This document shows positions 1 through 6,907 of a stretch of DNA of 17,177 bases, one piece after another. Origin of the DNA: Stramenopiles sp. TOSAG23-3 (Eukaryota; Sar); assembly GCA_900128585.1 (NCBI GenBank), contig LT642331.1, forward strand, positions 5,420-22,596, written 5' to 3'. Position numbers and translations under genes: made by a program. The notes under the pieces are model-generated. The model had not been told where the DNA came from. It did no database searches and worked only from the letters and a program-made list of their open reading frames with translations. How positions within the stretch are numbered: position 1 is the first letter of the stretch; the number at the start of each line of letters is the position of its first letter.

Positions 1-140
1 CTTCTTCTTCTTCTTCTTCTTCTTCTTCTTCTTTGTCTTCGTCTTCGTCTTTCTTCTTCTTCTTCTTCTTCTTCTTCTTTCTTCTTCTTCTTCTTTCTTC
101 TTCTTCTTCTTCTTCATTCTTTTTTCTTCTTCTTCTTCTT
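1..140. repeat. CTT/TTC polypyrimidine microsatellite
   Basis: The first ~140 bases are almost purely pyrimidine on the + strand: (CTT)n runs interrupted by TTTC and TCTTCG variants, so the opposite strand is a long GAA-type purine tract. The tract reaches the left edge of the window, so its full length is unknown. It lies about 390 bp upstream of the first gene. The repeat is seen directly; any regulatory or structural role (triplex, nucleosome exclusion) is inference. Confidence 0.9.
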
Positions 141-530
141 TTTACCGTAAATATTATTTATTATATCTTCTTCTTCTCTTCTTTCCGCTTCTATCTCCTT
201 CTAATAAAATAGTTGATTGTTGAATTTTGACTTTCTCTCTTCCGCTTCTTCTTCCTTCTTCTTCTTCCTTCGTTCTTCTTCTTTCTTCTTCTTTCTTCTT
301 GTGGGTAAAACGTTTCACGTGTCTGATAAAAGATAGAATAAATACTCAATTGTAAAATCCGATGTAAGAAAAGTTAACATGTGCGATAAGAAAACCCAAA
401 ACATATATTTTTGTTCTACAGTAAAGTCAAAAGTTTTGCAAATCTGCAACAGAGTAGCAACACGAAAGCCTCCCCGATTCCTTTTCTTGTTTCCCCCGTT
501 CCCGAGTAAATCTACGAAGGCGATTCGCTG
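141..530 (+). promoter_or_regulatory. Upstream/leader region of the 268-aa coiled-coil gene
   Basis: AT-rich non-coding DNA with a second imperfect CTT-rich patch at 243-300. A single palindromic CACGTG (G-box/E-box core) lies at 316-321, about 210 bp before the start codon. GATAA occurs twice nearby, within TGTCTGATAAAA and TGTGCGATAAGA. An in-frame TAA at 507-509 precedes the ATG at 531. I see no TATA box that I would defend. The promoter assignment rests on position only. Confidence 0.4.
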
Positions 531-1337
531 ATGGAAGAGTACAAGCTTTTAGAAGACTCTTACCATGAGTTGATAGTAGAACATGGGAAAAAACGTAATC
601 GTATTCAAGATCTTTTACTTGAAATAGACATGTACAAAGAGAAGAGTAACGCTGTTGATAAAGATGTACAGGAAGCGGGGAAGAGTTTAACTGCTTCCAA
701 GCACGCGCTCTACGAACGCGAGCAGCTTCGGGCGATGCTACTTGAGCGGAAGAATCATGCGCAGCGCGAAGCAAAAGACTCTTTTGTCAAGATGAATTCG
801 CTGCTTCATAGACTGACCAAGGAACACAACAGCGCGTACAAGACCATCATGGACTACGCAAACAAGGGCATGTCTCAACTGAATGCTCACATCAGGAGAT
901 TGGCAGACGAAAAATGCGACCAAGAACAGCAAAACGAGGAACGATTGATCGAGTCGTCCGAGCTAGAGACCACAATTCGGTCCAAACAAGCAAAATTGTT
1001 ACAACTGAAAGAGTCCCTGCGCCTGAAGGTAGACGAGCGCGAAAGGCTGCAAGACGAATGCTTTGATTTGGAAGTTATCCTTCATGATATTAATCGAGAA
1101 ATTAGCGCTACAAAAGTACAGCTTGGCTCATCACAAAACCGAAGCGGCAGTCTTTACGACCAGGAGACGGAGCGTCTGCTGGAGCAGAAGAAGCTTTTGG
1201 AAAACAAGAAAAAACAGCTGACAAAAGATTTACGAAAGGCAAGGGGAAGGGGGGAGAACGATGTCGTCAAGCAGACAGACGAGGAGGACAACATTTGGAT
1301 GGACATTAGGGACGACGAGGACTTGTTTAAGTTCTGA
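531..1337 (+). CDS. Coiled-coil protein of unknown family, 268 aa
   Basis: I do not recognise this family. The start is well fixed: the ATG at 531 is the first in frame after a TAA at 507-509. Residues 1 to about 235 are almost continuous charged heptad-type helix, rich in Glu, Lys, Leu, Arg and Gln and without proline, so an elongated dimeric coiled coil is likely. There is no signal peptide, membrane segment or catalytic motif. A basic patch (KKKQLTKDLRKARGRG) is followed by an acidic, aromatic tail, DEEDNIWMDIRDDEDLFKF. That tail contains a W-x-x-I core at residues 256-259 with acidic residues on both sides, the form of an Atg8/LC3-interacting motif. The stop is TGA. The gene converges on the formin gene with a 175-bp gap. 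A structural or adaptor role is inferred; alternatives include a basal-body or flagellar coiled-coil protein. Confidence 0.82.
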   Translation: MEEYKLLEDSYHELIVEHGKKRNRIQDLLLEIDMYKEKSNAVDKDVQEAGKSLTASKHALYEREQLRAMLLERKNHAQREAKDSFVKMNSLLHRLTKEHNSAYKTIMDYANKGMSQLNAHIRRLADEKCDQEQQNEERLIESSELETTIRSKQAKLLQLKESLRLKVDERERLQDECFDLEVILHDINREISATKVQLGSSQNRSGSLYDQETERLLEQKKLLENKKKQLTKDLRKARGRGENDVVKQTDEEDNIWMDIRDDEDLFKF

Positions 1338-1512
1338 GCAACGTGGCGCCGAGGCAGATCTGCCAGAACGACCGCGCACACATGTTTGCAACCATACTGT
1401 ACTTTGTACTTCAGTAATTTATTTCTCCGTCAAAATTTAAATGTTCAAGAGTACGCCGCTTCTCTTCTCTCTCTCTCTTTGTACAACCTCGCGTAACATT
1501 TCGCGATCCCGT
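1338..1512. other. Convergent 3' spacer between coiled-coil gene and formin gene
   Basis: A 175-bp gap carries the 3' ends of both genes. GGCAGATCTGCC, a perfect 12-bp palindrome, lies at 1353-1364, 16 bp after the stop of the + strand gene. On the - strand an AATAAA (TTTATT on +, 1418-1423) lies about 90 nt beyond the formin stop and is a plausible poly(A) signal. The hexamer is common in AT-rich DNA, so this is only suggestive. Confidence 0.4.
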
Positions 1513-4500
1513 TCAATCGTCCCACTCCTCGTCGCTCGAATCCTCTTCCTCTTCGCTTCCCCAGTTCGAGGCAACCTTCGTTCTGAGCACACTCAGACTA
1601 CTGTTCATCGACATTAGCCTGTTTCGGCCTTTCTGCAACGCACCGTCTTGCGCGATCGACTTCCTTCTTCGTTTGAACACCGAGGTATCTCCGCTGCTCA
1701 TGGAAGAGAGCAAGCTGTCGACCGTCTTCTCCTTCATGATCGAAGTGGAGGCCTTCGCGCTTGGCGAGGCTTTCCGCGCAGATTTCCCGCCACGCTTGGG
1801 TTTCGAAGCTTCCAACTGTTTTCGTCTAGATTCCAAGAGTTCTTTTTTCTTCTTCATTTGCGACTTTCTTTCCACGTCTTGAGCAGCTTGCTTGAAGGCG
1901 TCGATGAAACTCTTTAACGTTCGGACCGTTTCTTCAAAGTTGAACGACTTCCTATCGATACAAAAAAAGTCTGCGAATTTGTCCAGCAGCGACGAAGTTT
2001 CCTTGTACGCTTTCTGCACCAGCTCAAAGTCTACTTTTGCACCAGCGGCAAAAGAGCTCGCAGACTCCACAAACACCGTTTCCTTCGAGGATTGCTCGCA
2101 CATTTCCAGTTCTTTGTTGACAATCTGCAAACCGTTTTCTAGCTTCTTTATGCTAGACACGACGGTTGACATGGAGATATTAACAACATCCTGCAAATCA
2201 ATGTTCTTCACTTCTAAGATTGTTTTGTCTTTTTGGCTTGCATGATACACCAAGAAGTGCAGGAGAGACTGGCACTCTTTTGGCGTATTTGTGCGAAGTT
2301 GCGACATGGCTTGAAGTGTACGCAGCTTGAACCCCTCGGCAGCTCCTCGAAACGTGCCGTGGTTGATAAAATTCCCTATCAAAAGAACTGCGCCCAGCGC
2401 GCGCTTCAAAGCGATCGACCCCATCACACTGTCCACAGCCGATCGCACCTGCTGCAATGTGTTTGCCAGATACTCTACCTGGTTTTCAAAATCATACCGT
2501 AGGTCCATCACTACAATCTTGTTGTTGAACCGCGGAACGTCTAAAATGGCCGCGATAAAGCGCTCTGCGGTTTTCAGTGACTCCAATTGGTTCTTCGGAT
2601 CGTTCAAGTAGTTTCGCACCAAAGCAATTTCGTCCGGCTCTGGGGCGATCAGCTTGAGCAGTTCGATTGAGTTTTGGTTCAGCACTTTGGTTTTGAACTG
2701 CGTTATGGCGTCCTTGATCTCCTCGGCAGGGATAGACAACCGGGCCAGAGTAATGCTTATGTTTTGCTGCCTTTTCGGATCGATCAACCCGATTTTTTCC
2801 TTCCCTTTTTTATCCGTCTTTTTGCCCGCCCTCGTACTTTGATCCTTCTTCTTCTCCTGCTTGGATTTGTCCGCTGGCCGACCGAACAGTGCCTCTACGT
2901 CCTCGAAGTCAATATTTATGGAGTCCATTTCAATGCTGCGCCAAATGGTTTTCTCTCCTCTCGCCTCGGACGGTTTGATTTTATGCCAATTGAAATTTTT
3001 CATTTTCATGGTCGGCGCCTTGTCAGGGTACGAATTAATTGGCTGTGGACCTGCCGTTACGAAGCCGTTTGGACCCCCACGGGGCCCACCCATCCCAGGC
3101 ATAGGGGGCGGCCCCCGCATCCCTGGCATAGGGGGCGGGCCTCTCATTCCGCCCCTTGCCCCAGGCAAGGGCGGCGGGCCTCTCATTCCTCGTGCCCCTC
3201 TCGCGCCGGGCAAGGGCGGCGGGCCTCTGAGCGGGCCACCCCTCGCTCCTCTTGCCCCTCTCGCGCCGGGCAAGGGCGGCGGGCCTCTCAGAGGCTTCCC
3301 CCTCGCCCCTCTGGCCCCTGCCATCGGGGGCGGGCCTCTCAACGGCGCGCCCCTAGCCCCCGGCATCGGCGGCGGGCCTCTCAACGGTGTGCCCCTTGCC
3401 CCCGGCATCGGGGGTGGGCCTCTCAACGGCGCGCCTATTGCCCCCAGCATCGGCGGCGGACCGCGGAGGGCGGCGCCACCACTCGCCCCAGGCAACGGGG
3501 GCGGACCCTGTAGAGCCGTCCCCCTCCCAGGGAGCGAAGGTGCACCCGGCCCGCGCTGGGGCGGGATTGATTTCAAGAGGCTCTCGGCCTCCTTTTTTAA
3601 TTTTTCGTTCTCCCGTTCAAGGCGGGCCAGCCTAATCACGGCATCCGTCTCCACGATCCCGCCCCCAGCGTTCTCGCTGGAAGCAGGCTCACTCATGGAT
3701 CCAAGGAGAAGTCCCTTCAGCTTGTTCAGTTTCTTTCGCAGCTCATCGTTTTCGTCCATCAGATCGTCATTCATAGCAATTAGCTCGTCCGTCTGTTTTG
3801 CCATTGCCCCGTTCTTATCTTCCAGCTGAATCAGGGACGCAAGGCTTTTCTTCGCCTTGAGGGCCTTTGATCGAAATGCAGCTTCGTCCGCCGCCGTGGG
3901 AGCCGTGCTGTCAAAATGGTCCCCCTCGGCCATTTGCTTCGCACCGTCCTCGGAATCGTCCAGGGCTTGATGGCAGCGCGCTATGGCGTCTTCCGCGCTT
4001 TCCAAGTCCCCACCTTCGAAGATTAGCAGCAGGCTGTCGAAAAGGTCGCAACATTCTTCGTACGCAAACACAGAAGACATCAGAAACCTGTCGAGCCGGT
4101 GGAAGAGGCATTCTAGGTCGTCCTTGCTGAACTCCTGCTCGTCCTCTTCGTCGTCTTCTAATTTACTCTCTTTGTACAGGTAACACAACGTCAACAGTTT
4201 CGATCGGGACTCTTCGTCCTTCGCCCCCCCCTCGCCTTCTGCGTTGCTGCAGTCGTCCGTGTTCAGGTCTATCTGTGCGTCCAGCCCGCAGCACGAAAAC
4301 TCAGACCGCACCATCATCCGCTCCTCCCGCTGAAACCCAGTGTTGGCCATAGCGTTGATCAAGCCCATCGAGCTTACCCTGACTTCAAGCGGCAGCTCGG
4401 TGTCCAAAAATGATATCAACGCCTGGAACCTGATGGACATGACAGTGATGGACGCGTTGTCTTCCTCCGTTAAGACGTGGTCCGCCATCCACTCCGCGAG

Positions 4501-5673
4501 GATGTCGAACCCTTCCATGACCAAATCGAGGCCGTTTTCCGACGGGTACAAGCAGCACGCCGTCATCAGGTTAATAATCGTGCAGTACAGTTCGTGGTTT
4601 TCGGAGGTCGTGAATGCCGTCTTCAGCAGTACGTTAACGGACCGCTGCGCGTCAGCTTCGACAAGAAACCGCTTCATGCCGTCTTCCCGATTCATGATGT
4701 CTTTGAAGCAGCGTATAATCAGCACTTCGCTCACGACCAACTTCATGATGTCCGACAGGGACCCCCCGGGCTCCCTCGTGCGGTCGTTGATTTCCTCGAG
4801 CAAATTCGCAAGTTTCATGATACCGTCCGTTGCCAAAAACTCCCTCATGAACGTCATGTTCCCCCGCCCTAACTCGGAGGATATTGCACTCAAAAACTCG
4901 TTCGACTCGATCTTGGCTTCTTGGAAGCAAGCGTCGTACCTCAGGGTTCGGACTAAATTGATGATGGCCCCTTTGAACCGGGCCCGCGCGCCCGGGCTTA
5001 CGTTTGCCTTCTGCCGGGCTTTGAAGGCGGCCCTCTCCCCCTTCGGTTGCACCAGCGACCGCATGGTGTCTTGCTCGCTGTGCCACACGCCTGCCATGCT
5101 GTCACGGTCCTGGGGCCCCGCATTGACGCTCGGCGCCCCCGAGGAGGCTTCCGCAATGAGCTCTTCCATTTGGACTTTCATGGAGGCCCGCCTCGTCTTG
5201 GCCGATTTTCGGACCTTCTCTTTTGCTTTCACAGCGGCGAGCGAGTTCGTCAGGGCAGTGGTCCATACGTCTCGCTTCTTCTCCGAGAGCGCGCCGAAAT
5301 ACTTTCGTTTCTTACCGTTGACGATAGAGAAGACGTAGATGGGCAGGCCGTTGACTTTTCGATTTTTGTCGTTGTCGAAGCTGATGACGAAGTTTGACTT
5401 GAGGCGCAACCCACCCCGCGCCTTCTCGGAAGTGTGCGAGTTGAAGCGGCTCAGGGTATCCCCTTCGAGCGAGAACCATCTCTTTTTCCAACCAAGGAGA
5501 GAACCCTTTCTATACAGGTAATCTTTAAGCTCAACCGTGGAATTCCTCGCCCCAGACAGCCGTCGTTCCAGAGCAAGCTGCTCCGACAGTTCCTTCGCCA
5601 GCGCAGCCTGCTGACTCACCTTTCGTTTCAGCTCCTCCGCAATGTTCTCATCGCCAAAATAATCCTCCGACAT
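1513..5673 (-). CDS. Diaphanous-related-type formin with N-terminal PH domain (PH-GBD/FH3-FH1-FH2-DAD), 1386 aa
   Basis: Formins nucleate and elongate unbranched actin filaments; the FH2 dimer caps the barbed end and FH1 feeds in profilin-actin. The first ATG in frame is at 5673; the frame is open further upstream but without ATG. Order, numbered from that Met: PH domain about 46-147 (STVELKDYLYRKGSLLGWKK onward, ending DVWTTAL); a helical GBD/FH3-like region about 180-575; a coiled coil about 600-703; FH1 about 705-880 with ten GPPP tracts; FH2 about 885-1275, with the lasso Trp in NFNWHKI (896), the barbed-end Ile in QNISITL (974) and the hallmark GNFINHGTFRG (1100-1110). A DAD-like VDSLLSSMSSGDTSVFKRRR follows at about 1318-1337, suggesting autoinhibition released by a Rho-type GTPase. 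FH2 has a Lys-rich insert (about 935-960). The protein ends in an acidic DSSDEEWDD tail resembling WASP acidic domains. PH domains usually bind phosphoinositides, so membrane recruitment is likely. Divergent partner: the SFI1-like gene. FH2 identity is certain; GBD limits are approximate. Confidence 0.96.
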   Translation of the reverse strand: MSEDYFGDENIAEELKRKVSQQAALAKELSEQLALERRLSGARNSTVELKDYLYRKGSLLGWKKRWFSLEGDTLSRFNSHTSEKARGGLRLKSNFVISFDNDKNRKVNGLPIYVFSIVNGKKRKYFGALSEKKRDVWTTALTNSLAAVKAKEKVRKSAKTRRASMKVQMEELIAEASSGAPSVNAGPQDRDSMAGVWHSEQDTMRSLVQPKGERAAFKARQKANVSPGARARFKGAIINLVRTLRYDACFQEAKIESNEFLSAISSELGRGNMTFMREFLATDGIMKLANLLEEINDRTREPGGSLSDIMKLVVSEVLIIRCFKDIMNREDGMKRFLVEADAQRSVNVLLKTAFTTSENHELYCTIINLMTACCLYPSENGLDLVMEGFDILAEWMADHVLTEEDNASITVMSIRFQALISFLDTELPLEVRVSSMGLINAMANTGFQREERMMVRSEFSCCGLDAQIDLNTDDCSNAEGEGGAKDEESRSKLLTLCYLYKESKLEDDEEDEQEFSKDDLECLFHRLDRFLMSSVFAYEECCDLFDSLLLIFEGGDLESAEDAIARCHQALDDSEDGAKQMAEGDHFDSTAPTAADEAAFRSKALKAKKSLASLIQLEDKNGAMAKQTDELIAMNDDLMDENDELRKKLNKLKGLLLGSMSEPASSENAGGGIVETDAVIRLARLERENEKLKKEAESLLKSIPPQRGPGAPSLPGRGTALQGPPPLPGASGGAALRGPPPMLGAIGAPLRGPPPMPGARGTPLRGPPPMPGARGAPLRGPPPMAGARGARGKPLRGPPPLPGARGARGARGGPLRGPPPLPGARGARGMRGPPPLPGARGGMRGPPPMPGMRGPPPMPGMGGPRGGPNGFVTAGPQPINSYPDKAPTMKMKNFNWHKIKPSEARGEKTIWRSIEMDSINIDFEDVEALFGRPADKSKQEKKKDQSTRAGKKTDKKGKEKIGLIDPKRQQNISITLARLSIPAEEIKDAITQFKTKVLNQNSIELLKLIAPEPDEIALVRNYLNDPKNQLESLKTAERFIAAILDVPRFNNKIVVMDLRYDFENQVEYLANTLQQVRSAVDSVMGSIALKRALGAVLLIGNFINHGTFRGAAEGFKLRTLQAMSQLRTNTPKECQSLLHFLVYHASQKDKTILEVKNIDLQDVVNISMSTVVSSIKKLENGLQIVNKELEMCEQSSKETVFVESASSFAAGAKVDFELVQKAYKETSSLLDKFADFFCIDRKSFNFEETVRTLKSFIDAFKQAAQDVERKSQMKKKKELLESRRKQLEASKPKRGGKSARKASPSAKASTSIMKEKTVDSLLSSMSSGDTSVFKRRRKSIAQDGALQKGRNRLMSMNSSLSVLRTKVASNWGSEEEEDSSDEEWDD
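1660..1725 (-). other. DAD autoregulatory motif of the formin
   Basis: Encodes about residues 1317-1338 (TVDSLLSSMSSGDTSVFKRR and on). It matches the diaphanous autoregulatory pattern M/V-D-x-L-L-x-x-L/M, a short spacer with Gly, then an F-plus-basic cluster (FKRRRK). In known family members this segment binds the FH3/DID region and keeps the formin off; the fit here is by motif only. Confidence 0.75.
3064..3546 (-). repeat. FH1-encoding minisatellite (about 42-bp units)
   Basis: A GC-rich in-frame tandem array inside the formin gene. The core protein unit is 14 residues, LRGPPPMPGARGAP and variants. Later units lengthen to 17-20 residues by adding ARG/GARG triplets, and the last ones shorten to RGPPPMPGM. 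Ten GPPP tracts can be counted. Unit-length variation in multiples of three suggests expansion and contraction under reading-frame selection. Each tract has only three consecutive prolines, followed mostly by Leu or Met, then usually Pro-Gly. Confidence 0.9.
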
Positions 5674-6085
5674 GGATGATGGAATGTACGAACCTTTCGT
5701 CCTTCCTTCCAATACAACAAACAAACAAAATCGTTTTCTTTCCCTCAAACATACGCTAATAGAGAGGAAGAGAGAAAGAAAAACAATTTACATCGTTTGG
5801 TTTTACATTTATCAGAAATCATGAAAGAAAAAAGTACAAATGTAAAATATAAAGATCTTATAAAATATATATTAGTATTATTATTATTTTTAAAAATATA
5901 ATTATAATTTATTATTATTATTATTATTATTAAAAATGAAAATACTTCTTTTCGTATTAATTATTTTTATTCTTCTTCATCTTGTCATCATGTATAAAAT
6001 TATTTTTTATTCCATTTTTATTTCTTCTTTCTTTTTTGTTGTATGGTATTCTGTTGTTGTTTAATATGTGATCTCGCGAAGAAGA

Positions 6086-6195
6086 CAAAAAAAGAAATCC
6101 ACAAAAAAAGAAATCTAAAAAAGAAAAAAGAAAAAAAAAAGAAAGAAAGAAAGAAAGAAAGAGTCGAAAGAGTCGAAAGAAAGAAAGAAAGAAAT
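6086..6195. repeat. GAAA polypurine block, left arm of inverted repeat
   Basis: Almost pure purine on +: A-rich sequence, then (GAAA)n with two GAGTCGAAA insertions at 6161-6179. Positions 6144-6180 form the left arm of a perfect 37-bp inverted repeat with 6529-6565. Short ORFs here only read low-complexity Lys/Glu/Arg and are not genes. Confidence 0.85.
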
Positions 6196-6212
6196 AAGAA
6201 GACTACGAGGAG

Positions 6213-6238
6213 GTCTCGTGTTAAAGTCTCGTGTTAAA
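6213..6238 (+). repeat. 13-bp perfect tandem duplication
   Basis: GTCTCGTGTTAAA occurs twice with no gap (6213-6225 and 6226-6238). It is not low-complexity and sits just inside the left arm of the large inverted repeat. It may be a replication-slippage duplication or a doubled protein-binding site; nothing seen decides between them. Confidence 0.85.
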
Positions 6239-6432
6239 AGTATACGTATTACATATACTATTTCTATTTTAATTATATACATTACATTGAATACCATACG
6301 TATTTTTAGTCTAATTAATTAAATAAAAGAGAAAGAAGTGTATCAGTTTGTTGTAGGGTTTATTATTATAGATACGCAAAAAAAGAAGTCTTTTTATTAG
6401 TCTAATTTAATGATGTATCTTCATCATTCGGA

Positions 6433-6475
6433 TCTTTTTCTTTCTTTCTTTCTTTCTTTCTTTCTTTTTTAGATT

Positions 6476-6510
<35 letters not shown>

Positions 6511-6590
6511 CTTTCGACTCTTTCTTTCTCTTTCGACTCTTTCGACTCTTTCTTTCTTTCTTTCTACTTCTTCTTCTTCTTTTTTTTTTA
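6433..6590. repeat. TTTC/TTC polypyrimidine block, right arm of inverted repeat
   Basis: Nearly pure pyrimidine on +: (TTTC)n, then TTTTTTAGATTTC, more (TTTC)n, then three CTTTCGACTC insertions (6511, 6530, 6539), and finally (TTC)n. The CTTTCGACTC motif is the reverse complement of the GAGTCGAAAG insertions in the left block. Positions 6529-6565 pair perfectly with 6144-6180. Confidence 0.85.
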
Positions 6591-6907
6591 GATGATTTTT
6601 TATTATTATTATATAAATTAGTCCTCTATTTATTATTATTATTATTATTTTTAAGATTACCCAATCGATTAATCAAAATGAAACAAAATGAATCAATCTC
6701 GAAGTAAATCAACAATAAAATAGGGTTTCGATTTTGTTTTGTTTTGTTTATCATTCTTTCGCTTTCTTTGTTTCTTTGTCTTTGTGTGAGAAAGTTTCTG
6801 TCTTCTTGTTCTCGTTCTTTTTTGTGGTGGTGGTGTGTACGGACGACGGACCTTGCACCAGCCGTCTGTTTTCTCTCTCTTCTTCTTCTTTCCGACGGTT
6901 GAGGAGG

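Larger units (their letters stand above)
5674..6907. promoter_or_regulatory. Divergent spacer between formin and SFI1-like genes
   Basis: 1234 bp without a credible gene, very AT-rich, and expected to hold both promoters and both 5' leaders. It contains ATT runs (5911-5931, 6598-6612, 6629-6650), a GAAA purine block (about 6086-6195), TTTC pyrimidine blocks (about 6433-6590), a 13-bp tandem duplication (6213-6238) and two TAGGGTTT octamers (6354 and 6721). The last 120 bp before the SFI1 ATG are T- and GT-rich. I could not place a TATA box or initiator with confidence. Confidence 0.6.

Noticed and set aside
2800-2880. Lys-rich insert in the formin FH2 as an intron or frameshift
   Set aside because: The frame stays open through it and the FH2 resumes correctly; variable inserts before the conserved QNISITL segment are ordinary in FH2 domains.
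2861-3829. Collagen-like 322-aa ORF on + (Gly-Pro-Leu-Ala repeats)
   Set aside because: It is the antisense reading of the GC-rich FH1 minisatellite in the formin gene.
4340-5338. 332-aa ORF on + opposite the formin N-terminal half
   Set aside because: An antisense shadow of the formin coding frame, with no recognisable domain; the opposite strand has clear PH and FH3-like coding.
5674-5748. N-terminal extension of the formin by 25 codons
   Set aside because: The longer frame begins at a TTG and has no ATG before 5673. The PH domain is complete without it, so the ATG at 5673 is preferred.
6043-6297. Small Lys/Glu- and Phe/Leu-rich ORFs in the GAAA block on both strands
   Set aside because: Low-complexity translation of a microsatellite.
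6734-6907. 58-codon N-terminal extension of the SFI1-like protein that looks like a signal or membrane segment
   Set aside because: It starts at TTG, contains no ATG, and its Phe/Val/Ser richness comes from a T-rich leader. The ATG at 6908 has a strong context.
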